A stretch of 64,000 bases of DNA. Source: Cryptomeria japonica (lineage: Eukaryota > Streptophyta > Pinopsida > Cupressales > Cupressaceae). The notes below the pieces were generated by a model. That model did not search any database. It saw only the letters and a list, made by a program, of their open reading frames with translations, and was not told the DNA's origin. How positions within the stretch are numbered: position 1 is the first letter of the stretch; every line of letters begins with the position of its first letter. The position numbers and the translations under genes are program-made. The DNA is taken from positions 22,880,501 through 22,944,500 of the forward strand of contig NC_081413.1 in the NCBI RefSeq assembly GCF_030272615.1. Reading direction: 5' to 3'. Shown piece after piece: positions 1 through 12,076 of this stretch.

Positions 1-587
1 GCATAGTTTTAAAATAAGACAAACTAGAACCACTAAGAATTATGTATGTGACATTTAATCAAGCTAAGAAAATGCACTTTATGACAAGCTAAGAAAATGC
101 ACTTTATGGTTTTTTGATAAGAAGAGTCTATCCACTCTTTTATACAAACGATGTGTATCAAGTGCTTCTCTATGTAACATGGCGAAAATGTGAAGTACAA
201 TTTAGGGTTAAAATTAAAGGTTAATGTAATCTAGAAAGAATTTAAGAGAAATAATATTGTAATATATTATTCCCATAATGTTAACATACTTAATTACCTT
301 TAGTTACCCTTCTATTTCTCTTAGTGAACCCTTGGTCTACTGCTATTTTTTCAAAATTTGTTTGTACCTAAGGCAACCTAAGAAGGGGATATGCCTCTAA
401 TTTTGGCCACTATTCATACACATTACGTGGATCTTGGAAGAGAAATAAATTAAATTTAAAAATAAAAAGAGATTAAAGGTCTCTCCCAAATGCCTTAGGT
501 GAAACCCTAATCACTTTTTCATATCCTTTTCTAAGAGATTGTGGAAGGAGCGTGAATAGAGATGACCTAGATTTCACTATATAATTA
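1..587. other. AT-rich DNA, no gene seen
   Basis: No open frame of interest and no recognisable repeat end. A short direct duplication (the phrase gctaagaaaatgcacttta occurs twice near 64-105) is the only local structure I noticed. Confidence 0.6.
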
Positions 588-1441
588 TGTTGGCATATGT
601 TTATCATTGATGTTTGTTTATGGTGAAAATGGATACAACAATGTTGAAAGACTAAATGAATTCAACCACAAAACCCTAGCCTAACAACAACAAAGATCCA
701 CCATAACATATGAAGATTACTTCAGACAATGCAAGTCAAATGAAATCACAAAGATTATACCATCACATGTCCAATAGGGTTTGAATCTCCATTCTTCCTA
801 TCTCCATTGATCTTGCTTGATATATTTGCTCTCAGATTTTATATGTGCACAAGAGCTCAACAAAGAATGGAAATGTGGTTGCAAGTAGGCTTGATTGCAT
901 ATGCAAGTTCGAAAGCATAGTCGGGGCTGAATGCATAGTGAGTGTAATCAATTGATTAGGATGCATAGATTGATTAGAATGATTGACTAGGGTTGGTAAT
1001 GAAGGAAGCATCTCCTTATATAGAAGACACTATAAGAAATGGAGAGATAAGATTGAGAGGTGTAAAAGAGGTCGGCTATGATTAGAGGGTAGGTAAAGAA
1101 AATAAGAAAATAATAAGAGGATAGGTAGTGTATGAATTAAGAGATGAATGACATGTGTCATAGGTAGAAAAGGTTAATGAATTAATTAAATAAATAAAGA
1201 TTTATTTAATTAATAGAAGAAGTGGGATCAATTAAATCAATAAAATATTTATTTAATTTAGGAAAAAGGATAATTTTAAATAAATAAATGTATTTATTTA
1301 AATGAGAAATAAGGCTAGAAGAGGATAAATGAATTAATTAAATAAATAAGGATTTATTTAATTAATAGAAGAATTAGACCTAGATAATTAAATAAATAAA
1401 AATATTTATTTAATTAGACTAGACAATTTTAGGTGTCTACA
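588..1441 (-). mobile_element. LTR of a Tat-type Ty3/gypsy element (3' LTR, minus orientation)
   Basis: The segment begins TGTTGG and ends GTCTACA, i.e. TG...CA. The sequence just to its right reads, on the minus strand, as a purine tract (1442-1460). The same arrangement of an LTR ending in GTGTNTACA followed by TNTGCCCCTCTTTG is seen at 21161-21180, where both LTRs of the element are present. This is therefore the 3' LTR of a minus-strand element. The interior is rich in short TTTATTTAATTAA repeats near 1185-1425. The partner 5' LTR is not in the window, so the left boundary rests only on the TG motif and the analogy. Confidence 0.6.
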
Positions 1442-1460
1442 TTTTGCCCCTCTTTGTGAC
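1442..1460 (-). other. Polypurine tract of Tat-type element T1
   Basis: On the minus strand this reads as a run dominated by A and G (CACAAAGAGGGGCAAAA) directly before the LTR, the expected plus-strand priming site. It is nearly identical in layout to the tract at 21170-21186 of the second Tat element. Confidence 0.6.
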
Positions 1461-1959
1461 AATGCAGCTTGTCGCGTTGTTTCAAAGAAGATAAGATGAA
1501 CTGATACAAAGTTACCCCAAGATAGGAATGATATGCCCCCTTGAGAGATTGGATGAAAATGTCTGAAAAGATCGCAGACAATATCTTGATAAGAAAGAAA
1601 GGCTCGAATGGACTGACCGGATAGGATAGAGTGACAGAGTCACAGGATAACGAAGAGCAACCAGGAGACTAGGGCTAGGGCTAGGGCTAGGGCAGTCTAT
1701 AAAATAGACCATGAGGGGGAAACATCCTCATTGTCATCCACACATCCAAGAGATCAGACTGCAGAGAGAGAATAGAGTAGTAGCAGTCAGTAGCGATGAC
1801 ATTGGTGCATAGATTCGATCGCGTTCGCCAATTTCAGAGGCCAGGAGATGCAGGAGAGCCGGTAAGTACCTCAAAAGCTCCTTGTACTTTGTCACAATAA
1901 ATGTTGTCATAAATGCATGCTAGGTAGGGTAATATGTCTTCAAGGTTGAATTGGCAGTT

Positions 1960-2375
1960 CTGTGATGAACATACACTGTCGATTGGATAAGCTGTTGAGA
2001 GGATACACTCAAGAAGGTCCTTTAGGGAAGACTAGGATAGATCAAGACACTTTGTGATGAACAAGGAGTACCAAGATAAAGTACTTTGTGATGAACAGGG
2101 AGTACAAATATGAGCAGCACTTTGTGATGAGCAGGGAGTGCTAATATGAACAACACTTTGTGATGAACAGTGAGTGCAAACATGAGCAGCACTTTGTGAT
2201 GAACAGGGAGTGCTAATATGAACAACACTTTGTGATGAATAGTGATTGCAAAACACGTAGTACTTTATGATGAACAGGGAGTACCACTAGGATATATAGC
2301 AACACTTTGTGATGAAAAGTGAGTGTCACTAGGATAGAAGCAACACTTTGTGATGAATAGTGAGTGTCACTTTGA
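1960..2375. repeat. 36-bp tandem repeat array
   Basis: About nine to ten units share the core CACTTTGTGATGAACAG. The central units are 36 bp long and alternate between a form ending in GAGCAG and one ending in GAACAA, giving a 72-bp higher-order pattern; units at the edges are longer (41-42 bp) or degenerate. The array lies between the 3' LTR and the antisense ORF of the Tat element, in its non-coding 3' region. Confidence 0.85.
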
Positions 2376-2436
2376 CTGACATGATTGCTTTGCTTGACTG
2401 CAAGAGTATTTGCCTATGCTAGAGTTGTGAGAGAGA

Positions 2437-2850
2437 TTCCCGTCGACGCCGAGATTACGACCAGAGATAACATTCGAGGACCGAGTTTCTATTGAGGCTA
2501 TGGGTCTGAGATACATCTTGTATGTGCCTGAGTTTTGGGCGAACATGGGGCTGCTGACTGCACTTGCTGAGAGATGGCACTCAGAGACATGTACATTTCA
2601 TTTGTCGATGGGTGACATGATAGTCATCTTGGAGGATGTGTACAGGATACCGAGGATACTGATCAATGGGGAGTTGATACCCTATGATCAAGATGGAGAC
2701 ATTGATGCACTGAGACGAGAGTTTTAGGATCTGGGACTGGAGATGAGGGTTGGACACGTGGCTTGGGATACCTTGACATGGATAGGATTAGCACTACCAG
2801 CAATGTTGGCAGGAGTGATCAGAGGATTCCTTTGTCCGGATAGGGTGACA
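2437..2850 (+). pseudogene. Plant mobile domain (PMD-like) ORF remnant, antisense in a Tat element
   Basis: The open frame from ATG 2500 reads through GFWANMGLLTALAERW-like and TFHLSMGD...LEDVYRI motifs, which I recognise as the start of the plant mobile domain (aminotransferase-like/MAIN family): an LxALxERW block followed by a TFHLxxGExxxTLEDVxxIxxLPIxG block. A stop interrupts it at 2725-2727, and the same frame continues with WDTLTWI...LPAMLAGVIRGFL until 2851. The frame is also open for some distance upstream of the ATG. It runs opposite to the retrotransposon, as known for extra antisense ORFs in the Tat lineage. The fragment is about 120-140 codons against several hundred for a full domain, so it is a remnant. 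The role of PMD proteins in elements is not established. Confidence 0.65.
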
Positions 2851-4200
2851 TGAGGGTTGGTTGTAGCCATATGTATTTTGACATCATTGTATCATGACAC
2901 TTATGATTATATATATATATATGAGATTCATCCTTGCAGTAGCTATATGCATGTGTACCTATGTGATGTATGTTTCTATGTGATGCTTATGATATGGATG
3001 CAAATATGTACATGAGGAAATGCAATATTTTTGTTCTTTTATGTTTTTAAATGTTATGCCAATGCAAATGTGAATGTATGAAATGCAAATGAATATGATA
3101 ATGCAAATGATTATTTACATGATGAGAATATAAAATATGCTAACATGTGTTGTGTGCAGGATGTGATGAAATTGTGATATCTATATGTATGTATGAAATT
3201 CTTAATATGTGGTAATGCAGGTGCAACTACATGAAATGCAAATGTTTTTGGCGTGTCATTATACTTAGTCATGTGATAGCAGGCTACACAGACTCGGAAA
3301 GGATGATGGAAGTCAATCAAGAAAGGGTGGTGGAAGATAGAAGATATGAAAGTGAAAGAGCTTCTTGTGCGTTATCATAATTGAGCTTTATTATGGCAAG
3401 TAGGTTATGACAATTGAGGCATATGTTCGACCTAGAAAGTCATTGTACCTATTTGCATGGAGATAAGATAGTTGCAAACAAGGAATGCCCCAGTTCATAC
3501 TAGACTCTCAGTGTCCTCATATCCTTGGACAAGTCATAGCATTACTAAGAGACAATCCACAGATAGCAAAGAAAAATAGGTGACGATACCCCATCCTCGC
3601 CTTTCTAGTCAAAGACATCCTAGAGATAGAATCTCTTGTCAGAGACATCCTAGAAAGCTAAAAGACATGTCACCAAAATATAAAATCAAAAAAGAAAAGC
3701 AAGACTCGACACCAACATCCATTGTAGTCCTCAATCTTAGTGTCTCTTGTCACTTGTATAAGCCTTATTTGATTATGGTCACAATGTTTACTTTCACAGA
3801 AAGGATAGATAGCACTGAACTATATGTTGTCTGAGTCTATTGAAAGATTTGATTTGTTGAAGCCCATTTTTGCTGCTATGTCTCCTCTAAAACAAACTGA
3901 ATCCATGCAACTAATACTTTATTGAGGAGAAGATGAAACTTTATTGCGGATTGGCGATGCAAATGTTGCTTGATTGCGGATTGTGCCCAGATAGACTGAA
4001 GAAAAGTGGAAGAAATTGTACTCCTCAAAACATGTGATGCTCTTAGTTCCACACCCATCACTAGACGTAGGATTTGCCTTAGCCCTAGAAAGGAGCTAAT
4101 TTATTATGGATGGAAAAGGGATGAAAAGGAATGTTTATTGTGAATGGCGAACCAATCTTGGGTAGATCAATAACAAGACATGATGGGAATGGGTAAGTTT
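2851..4200. mobile_element. Non-coding 3' region of Tat-type element T1
   Basis: No coding potential. Short ATGCAAATG-type repetitions (about 2990-3240) and the phrase TAGTCAAAGACATCCT (3608 region, with a second degenerate copy) match the 22620-23720 part of the complete Tat element further right, so this is the same internal region. A short (AT)n run lies near 2909-2922. The right boundary with the LINE is not resolvable by eye. Confidence 0.5.
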
Positions 4201-4639
4201 GTTATGAATGAATAGGTTGTGAGTGTGTAGAAAGTGAGAGGATGAAAGTGAATCCTGAAGGAGGGAGGAGCAATGTCTCTATGCATGGCGCTGGTGACCC
4301 AGTTTTCACCATGGTACTTGCGCAGGGCGCCACTGAAGTGGTTTTCACCGTTGGATGAAATGTTTTTCTATTTTTGAAGGCAAACTGGGGGCTAGGACTC
4401 CATTTGGCCATCCTACGCTTAACAAGAGAAGATAAACTAGTTGATAAAGCCCCATGAGAGGGCATTAGACAAAGAGAAACCCATTTCCAAGTTACCCAAT
4501 TATCCCAGTGAGAAAAAGACCTTAGGTGATCTAATTTTTTATGGATGTAAGAAAGCACTACCTCACAAATGGAGGATTGAACCTTGCCAAGAACTTCTTC
4601 AAGTGTAGCAAATTTATGTTTGAAAATCCTGGAATTCCT

Positions 4640-7309
4640 TTCTAGCCAGAGACTCTAGACCACAAGAGATCGTGCCACAATCCAAAGAGATGAATAAAAA
4701 GAGGATGAGTACAACAAGGGCTAGGCCATGAAGTGCGACAATAGATTAGGGCTAAGAGAAGAGGACCAACCAAGCATACCAAAAATCCAGTACCAACATT
4801 CATGAGCAAAAGGATAGAGCAAAAAAATGTGATCCATGGTTTCCATACAATAGCCACAGAAAACACAAGGGATTACCACACTAATCCCAAGCCTGTCCAA
4901 TCTCATCCCAGTGAGAACTTTATCCTAGACTGCCAACCAAGCAAAAGACAAGTCGGATGCCAAAATAGTTTAGTGGGCCAGGAGAGGGAGGTCGAGGAAG
5001 CCTGAGACAAAGAATTATGCCCTTCTTTTATTGAATAAGCACCTAAGGCACTCTTAGTCCAAAACAAGGTATCTTCCTTATCTTCAAATACAGGAGGTCT
5101 TTTCTGATGTTCTGCCATAAAAGAAAGTCTAAGATCATTATCAATGGGCAAAGGAGGAATATCCTTCCATTTAACTACTAGATATGGACCTGTAGAATCA
5201 ATATCAAAATAGTTTGCAACAAAAGCCCCCCAAAGATCTGATAAAATATAAGGCAAAGGGGACTAATCCCGAATAACTGAAAAAGTGAGATGCCCATTCC
5301 AGACTTCATCCCAAAACCGGGCATTTTTCCCATTATGAACAACCCAAGAAAGGTGTGGTAAAATAATCATTCTGCAAGAAACCAGAAAGTTCCAAAATGC
5401 AAAACCCTTTGGGAGAGATGTAGCCATAAAAATGCTTTCTCTAGGAGCTCCCCTTAAATACTTAACAAGCATAATGGAAGCCCATTTACTCAAAGGGTCT
5501 GCATATAACTTCCATGCCAGTTTAGCCCCAGGGCCTTATTCTGAGCTACTAAATCACAAATACCCCAACCTCCTAGTTCTTTCGAATGACATATTTTGTC
5601 CCATGGAAGAAGAGGAATCTTCTTTCTATCCCCCACATTATCATTACAAAGAAAGGACCTAAGGGAAATCTTAATGTCCTTGACAACTTTAGGGGGAGCC
5701 TTCAAAATAGACAATAAATATATAGGGATGGCATTCAGAACTGATTTAATTAAAAGAATCTTACTACCCATCGTAAGCCACTTATGATTCCAGGAAGATA
5801 TTCTTGAAGTGATCGCATGAACAACTTTATCCCAAAAGGAGGTCTTATCTAAGCCCCAAAAAAAAGGAATGCCTAGATACTTGCAAGGAAAGGTCCCTAC
5901 TTGAAATCCCCAAAAGTGAATGAGTCTATTTCTAACTAGAGGAGAGACATTCAAAAAGAAAACCTTAGACTTCTAGTTATACCTTCTGACCAGAAAATGC
6001 AGCATAATCAAAAATAATTTTATTATAACTCTAGCTTCCCTCAAAGAGGCAGCCCCAAATAGAACCATATCATTGGCAAACAAGCAATGGGATTGTGAAG
6101 AAAGAAGGCCATCAATTTTGATTCCCGACCATAATCCAAATGTTGTAGCATTAGAAATGGCCCTACTTAATGCTTCAACCAAAAGAATAAACAAAAAAGG
6201 GGAGAGAAGATCCCCTTGCCTAATTCCCCGGGAGGAAGCAAAGAACCCCAAAGGAGAGCCATTGATCAACACTAAGAAATAGGTAGAAGATATGCATGAA
6301 AACACCCATTTAACCCAACAACACGAAAACCCAAGGCGATTCAAGACAACAACAAGGGACTGCCAGTTGACACGATCATAAGCTTAAAGCATGTCTAGTT
6401 TAAGGATCATGGCTGAAACCTTTTGTTGCGATATGGAGTGCAAAATTTCATGAGCTACAATCGCACCTTCAGAGGTTTCCCTACCAGGCACAAAGCCACC
6501 CTGCTCCATAGAAACTATCCGAGGAACGAGCCTAGAAAGTCTAGCAGAAATTGCCTTGGTAAAAATCTTATATAAACTAGTGCACAGGTCAATAACATGA
6601 AACTCAGAAAAAGAGCTAGGATTATCCACTTTTGAAATAATAGAAATAAGAGTAGCATTAAATTCTCTCAAAATCATCCTATTTCTCCTAGACTCTTCCA
6701 AGTCTAGCAAGACATCCTTTTCCTATAAAATCCCAACACTTCTGAAAAAATAAAGCTGTAAAACCATCTGGACCCAGAGCCTTTTCCGGATGCATGGAAA
6801 AGAGTACCTCTTTTATCTACTCCAAAGAGAAGGGAGCCATAAGAATCTTATTATCCTCTTGAGTCACTAGAGGGGGGATTGAATTTACAAAAGCATTATC
6901 TAAAGCTACAGGTCCAGTCGTAAGCAAAGACTTAAAGAACCTGGGGGCTTCAGAGGCAATATCACCCTCATCAAACAGACTTTTCCTATCGAAATTGATA
7001 GTACACAAAATTTTATTGCATTGCCTCCTAAGATTAGTAGAAGAATGGAAAAACTTGGTATTGTTACCCCCCCTCTGATAACCAAAGATCCCTAGATTTT
7101 TACCTCTAATAAGATTCTTCCCTAGCCAGAATCTCACCCGAATGAAAATTTAAAGATTTAAGCCTATCATAAGAAAATGAGGATATACCCGAATTAATGA
7201 TATTCTTATTGAGCTGCTCAATTTCTTCCCGAATCCTTTCCTTTTCTCCAAAGATATTCTTAAAGTGTGCAACATTCCAACTTCTAATCTTATGTTTTAA
7301 GAAAGCCAA
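4640..7309 (-). pseudogene. LINE-A ORF2, reverse transcriptase and zinc-binding tail
   Basis: Recognisable RT blocks in order are SKVDNPSSFSEFHVIDLCTSLYK-like, VPGRETSEGAIVAHE, GIRQGDLLSPFLFIL and the catalytic block at 6069-6080. That block reads FAND instead of FADD: the first Asp of the pair is Asn, which would inactivate the enzyme. Downstream follow KYLGIPFFWG and KxLLIKSVLNAIPIY blocks, then SALGAYSIKEGHNSL and FCGYCMETMDHIFLLYPF, the cysteine/histidine zinc-binding motif of the LINE tail. Frame changes occur near 7137, 6800, 5490, 5256 and 4900. Copy clearly dead. Confidence 0.85.
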
Positions 7310-7321
7310 TTTTTTAACAAT

Positions 7322-8160
7322 CTAGTACATCCTAGACCTAGGAATATGCAGGACAGAAAGCCACCATTGTTTTAATGAAGGCAAAAAAGATTGGTCCCTA
7401 AGCCACATTGGCTCAAACTTGAAAGGTAGTTTCCTAGGGGCCCTATCCTCAAGAAGAGAAAACAAAATAGGGAAATGATCCGACCTAGTCAAGGGGAGAA
7501 TTGAGGAAACAAAATCCTGACCCGAGTTAAACCAATTTTTCAGAAACCAAAAACTAGTCCAATCTTTCAGAGATTTGACAAAAATCTCTCTGCATGTTAG
7601 TCCATGTGAATGGACCATCAAGAGGCTTACAATCAGCCAAATTCAAGGTATTGATAAAGTGACAAAAATATGAGATAATATGCTTATTAGGGATGATTCC
7701 CCTAGCCTTCTCATCTAAACCAACAATGGTATTAAAATCACCCCCAAAAATCAAAAAGGCATCTTGCAAAAGAAACGCAACTAAAGCTGAACTCCCCCAA
7801 AGTTTCCTTTTTAACAACACCCTATTCAGGTCATAAACATTAAAAATCCAAAATTTAGAATTTGATATCCTACTCTTAACAAGTCCAAGCATCTAGTTAG
7901 ATGAGGAAGCAAACAAAGAGAAATCCACACAAGCATCTTTCCAAAGGAACGCAAGATCGCCTGAAGCACCTGAAGAGGAAGATGCACTAAATTTCCAAGA
8001 ATTCCAAGAAGAAAATAGCATATCTATAGATGATAAACTTAACTTAGTTTCTTGCACCATCACAATATCACACTTCATTAAGTCCAACTGAGACTTAATC
8101 AAGCATTGTTTGTTAGGGGCATTTAAGCCCCTAACATTCCAAGAAATAATCCTGATTGGC
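7322..8160 (-). pseudogene. LINE-A ORF2, APE-type endonuclease domain
   Basis: Reading from 8155 on the minus strand gives ISWNVRGLNAPNKQ, then VMVQETKLS, then GGDFNTI, and later TRSDHFPI. These are the four signatures of the exonuclease-endonuclease-phosphatase fold: the N-terminal Asn, the catalytic Glu of QETK, the GDFN loop and the terminal SDH. The domain would nick target DNA to prime reverse transcription. A stop at 7893-7895 and a frameshift near 7560-7620 break it. Confidence 0.85.
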
Positions 8161-8434
8161 CCAGAGGGGAGGCATCAGCTCCCCTCGAAACACACAAAGA
8201 AATTTGAGATTCCTTTCCCACCATGAAGGCCTTATGAAGACTTCTCTTAGAGGCCAAAGCTCTTGTAACTGGCGGGCTAAAAGGTTTTCTTTTTCATTTC
8301 TTTTTGGAAGACTCCAAAGAAGAAACAAGGGTTGATTGAATGCTCACATCAATTTTCAGCTGAGTCTTGACATGCTTAGGCTTCCAACCTCTTTTACTAG
8401 GAGTAGACAAAGGTAAGGCAGGAGAAAGGGGGGA

Positions 8435-10120
8435 CTAAATCAAAGGAAGCCCATTAAAACCCAAAGGTGTAGAATCCACGGGTGCCTTATCTTGACCTTG
8501 ATTCAATTTGCCAAATTCAATGGAATCTGAAGGTGCCCCAAGAATCGACGACACCAGAGCCCTCTCCAGATTAAGAAGATCAAAAGAATTATTTGTAGGG
8601 AAAGAAGCTAACTCATTCTCCAGATTGCCTAAATTGGCCGAAATCAAAGAGATTACGCTATTAGTTAGAGCAGAATTGAGAGCCAAATTACTATTGTTAA
8701 CAATATCTTGCACCTAAGCAATAAGATGCTCATCCAGAATGATAATAGAACTATTAACCTCCAAGGGATGCTCAACACTTTTCTTACTCGACCAAGGCGT
8801 TTCTAACTTAGCTATCAAGTCCTTCTCTAAACCACCAAAATGCGAAGAAGGTTTTCCCACTTTCAAGGTATCATTAATATTATCTAAATTAGAGACATTA
8901 TCAAAGGCTACCACAAGAGAAGGAACAAAGTAATGAGGCAAATCTGGAGTAACCATATTTGAGACATTTTTGTCCAAAGGGGAAGGAACAGAAGCCAAAT
9001 GAGAATCTTGAACCCCTACATGATCTTTATTCCAAGTAAACAGTTCCACATTCTTATCAAATGAGGAATCAATGACTCCTGAACCAAATTTAATCTTTTT
9101 CATGTGAAAATATAAGGGAGAATCCTTAATCACCCAAGAATGACCAAATTCCACAGAATCCCTAATAAGGTTTTCACGCCAAATACCAAAAGATGACCAA
9201 ATGTTGCAAGTTCTAGGAGGAGAAACATTACAAGAAAGTAAGACAGATTTTGACCATAAACAACCCATCTTCGAACACCGAATGAGACAACAGAAATTTG
9301 CCAAAAGAATCCCCGATCCTTTTTAAAATGTCAGATTCCACAAATTTAGAAGGTAACAAAGGGAGTTTAAACTAGAAAGGGACCTTCTTAGAACCAACCC
9401 CAGAGGGTGCAAAAAAAGGTTTCAAGTTTCCACAAAAATAAAAAAAATTCCAAGCCAAAAAAATGGAACACTTAGAGCCTTATCCCTAGCTTCTGCAGAA
9501 TCAAAGACAATAATAAAAGAATTTGCAGATAGAACTTGGAAGTATAGAGTGCCATACTAGTGAGCATGAATCTTACAATGAAGCTTTGAAAGAGGAATGT
9601 AATCACCCCACACCTGAGTAATAACTGCCAAAGCCCAAAGATCATGAGCCTTTTTCCCCAAAATAGAATCCATGGCGTCAATCATGGGAATCGGAAGCCA
9701 AACAGACCGCGGTTGTGAGGATAGGTCAGGATTCAACAAAGGGAAAGCATAAACCCCTAAATTTGGCTGCGACATAGTGGTATTTCCTTTGCAATCCTAC
9801 TGAGCTTTATTTTCAGATGCCCTTCATTTGTCCCTTCGCTGACCACCTTGATCCTTAACACCCAAGTTGTGGCCCTGATTCCCCTGCCGATGAAAGAACC
9901 CCTGAAAATAAGCAGAGGAAGGAAAATCTCGCCTATATTGTTTACCCCATGAAAAATCCCCAAAACCATCAGTCACACCTGGGTGAGGAAGATCAGAAGA
10001 AATCATAGTATCCACCCATTTACCACCTTGAAAAACCCATTGAGGGACATGACCAACGTTGTTACCAAATGGATCCTTCGGGGGAAGCAGATCTGTCACC
10101 GCTTCATCACCCCACGACAT
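8435..10120 (-). pseudogene. LINE-A ORF1 (DUF4283-type Gag-like RNA-binding protein), broken
   Basis: The likely start is the ATG at 10120 (MSWGDEAVTDLL). Downstream segments contain the hallmarks of plant LINE ORF1: a stretch reading LYFQVLSANSFIIVFDSAEARDKAL (9550-9470 region), typical of the DUF4283 fold, and a later FGIWRENLI segment that usually precedes the zinc knuckle. The knuckle itself is not clear here. The last part (9304-8435) is a low-complexity linker. In intact families this protein coats LINE RNA in the ribonucleoprotein. Stops and at least two frame changes make it non-functional. Confidence 0.65.
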
Positions 10121-10279
10121 GTTCGATTACATGACCCTCGAAACCGTAAACTTTGCTAATTCCAAAAATTCGCTCCGCCACCGAAAGTTCGCTCCAAATT
10201 TTGTCTTTCTTTTTATCTTTCATAACATTCATATAAAATATTTTTATGTTGAAAGGCATTCACTTAAATATTATAATTC

Positions 10280-11470
10280 TTAGGATTTTAAAGTAGGGAT
10301 TTAGGTTTGTAATAGGGAAATTTTCACACGTGGCTCTTTTTTTCATTTGTTTTTAGGTTCATTTTGACTTAGTTTGTCTTCTATAAACTAACTAATATAA
10401 AAGTGGTATACTTTTACATGTAAAAACAACTAATATATAAGTGGTATACTTTTAAATTCAAAAGTTGATCATTAGACATAATGCATTATTATTTGTCATG
10501 GATTTGATCATTATTCAAAAGTTGTTAAATTGGACTCCTAAGGAGTTTGATTGAGGAGAAGATGACCCTCACATAGAAAGCTCCTTAAATGTGTTTGTCA
10601 TCATTACTAGTCAATAAATATAGGTATAGGTCTAGATATCTATGTGAATAAGTAATCTATCACATAGCTCAAAAGAGATTTTGTAGACATAAGAATTTTT
10701 TTTAGGAATTAAAGTTAGTTAAATGTGGTACAATGATATTGATATCAAATATAGAGCTAAGTGTCTTTATTTTTATTCAAATTCTTCACATCCCTACATC
10801 CACTAATTTTTTTCCCTTAGGGTTTTCCCCTTCTATATTACAAATTAATATCTAATTAAGGGTTGGATGCACCCCTCTCTATGTTCACTTGTATATCTTG
10901 CTCAATTTTTAACTTCTATTTTTATCATCTATTTGATTCCTATGGACTACTTAACCTTAGATTGTGTCTTATAGCCAAAAGAATTCTCATCAATTATCAT
11001 GCTCATTTATCTTTACCATCCATCCATGCTCATCTTTCTAATCCTAATTCATTTATAAATTATGTTACATCTTATACAACTTCCATCATTTAGGATTTCA
11101 TATTGTTTATCGTATAGTTTAAATTTTATATTTTATGGAGGCATTTTTTAATTCTATATGTAATTTTTCATAGAGTGGGTTATTAATTTCCTTTCATTAC
11201 TTCAAACACATATTATAGTCACATATGGATTTAAAAATGTCCATCAAATGATAAAAACTAGAAGCATTTAATTTGGTGTGTTTGTGACACTTAAATGCAT
11301 GACAAGCAAAAAAATATTATTATTATTTCAATTTAATTTAAATGAAGAATTAGAGAGACGGTATGAAAATAATGATGACCGGCTAGGGTTTTCTTGCTAT
11401 CATTGTACTATTGGTATGCATCTTGTGTTATCTACTTTCATACCAAATTTATTGCGGGAGTTTAAGCTTT
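10280..11470 (+). mobile_element. LINE-B1 5' untranslated region
   Basis: No credible ORF. Collinear with 33320-34080 of B2. B1 has an extra stretch of about 450 bp (roughly 10862-11440) absent from B2, where the text goes directly from TATCTAATTA to GGGTTTTGTTC. A repeated 37-38-bp phrase containing TAATATAAAAGTGGTATACTT occurs twice here (10390-10450) and three times in B2. Confidence 0.6.
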
Positions 11471-11476
11471 TTTATT

Positions 11477-11929
11477 ATAGCTTCGGCCATTCCCATCCCA
11501 GCAGTTGATGTTGGTGTTGGTTTTTTGGCATTTGCAGACTATGGCTCCTCTGAACAAACTGCCTCGCAAGTTCATCCTGACAGTGTTTCATGAGGTAATA
11601 TTTCTGGTAGCCCTGATGTTATTTTGTCATTGCAATATTTTGATAGTTCTTGGGATCAACTTGAAAGGTATACTTTGATACAATATTTTGTGGGGATGGT
11701 TCCACCTGAAAGCATGTTGCGTGATTCGGTTGGCAAAGCTTGGGCCCCTCATGGAGTCCAGCTTGAGGGTGTTCAAAATATCACCAAGGGTTTCTTTTTG
11801 TTTCCCTTTTCCAATCCCACCCATGTTGAGGGGGTCCTCAAAAATGGCTCATGGTTTGTGCAGTCATCTTTGCTTGTATTTCAGCCTTGGTCAAAAGACT
11901 TTACAGTCTCAGACCATGAACTTGTCTAG
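11477..11929 (+). pseudogene. LINE-B1 ORF1 fragment (DUF4283-type), start codon lost
   Basis: Aligned with B2 ORF1 (ATG 34094), the start here is ATA at 11477-11479, a G-to-A change. The frame then runs IASAIPIPAVDV...QVHPDSVS, hits a stop at 11591-11593, and continues with LERYTLIQYFVGMVPPES, KAWAPHG and ITKGFFLFPFSNPTHVEGVLKNG, which is the DUF4283 fold. It ends at 11927-11929, where a deletion fuses it to endonuclease sequence (DHELV then stop). No zinc knuckle is left. Confidence 0.75.
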
Positions 11930-12076
11930 GGAGGTGTTGTTACTCTTCTCTCACCACATTTTCATTATGCTATAGTTGATCATGGGTTGGATCCCACTCA
12001 ATGGTTGGTGTGGGTCCTCATGTCATTTGACAATAATTCTTTTGGGATCATTAATATTTATGCTCCCAATGATCAT

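Larger units (their letters stand above)
4202..10120 (-). mobile_element. LINE-A, near full-length degraded non-LTR retrotransposon
   Basis: A minus-strand element about 5.9 kb long with the plant L1 order: ORF1 (about 10120-8435), APE-type endonuclease (about 8160-7320), reverse transcriptase (about 7300-5490) and a zinc-binding C-terminal tail (about 5256-4640). Every domain is recognisable but the frame changes at least six times and has many stops. I could not find a poly(A) tail (poly-T on plus) at the 4.1-4.2 kb end or clear target duplications, so the outer limits are approximate. Confidence 0.85.

Noticed and set aside
1671-1694. Interstitial telomere repeat
   Set aside because: The unit is CTAGGG, only four copies, not the plant TTTAGGG heptamer.
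2022-2256. Overlapping minus-strand open frames over the 36-bp repeats
   Set aside because: Two frames are open at once because the period is a multiple of three; repeat artefact.
1960-2375. CRISPR array
   Set aside because: Units are directly adjacent variants of one sequence without unique spacers, in a eukaryotic retrotransposon; ordinary tandem repeat.
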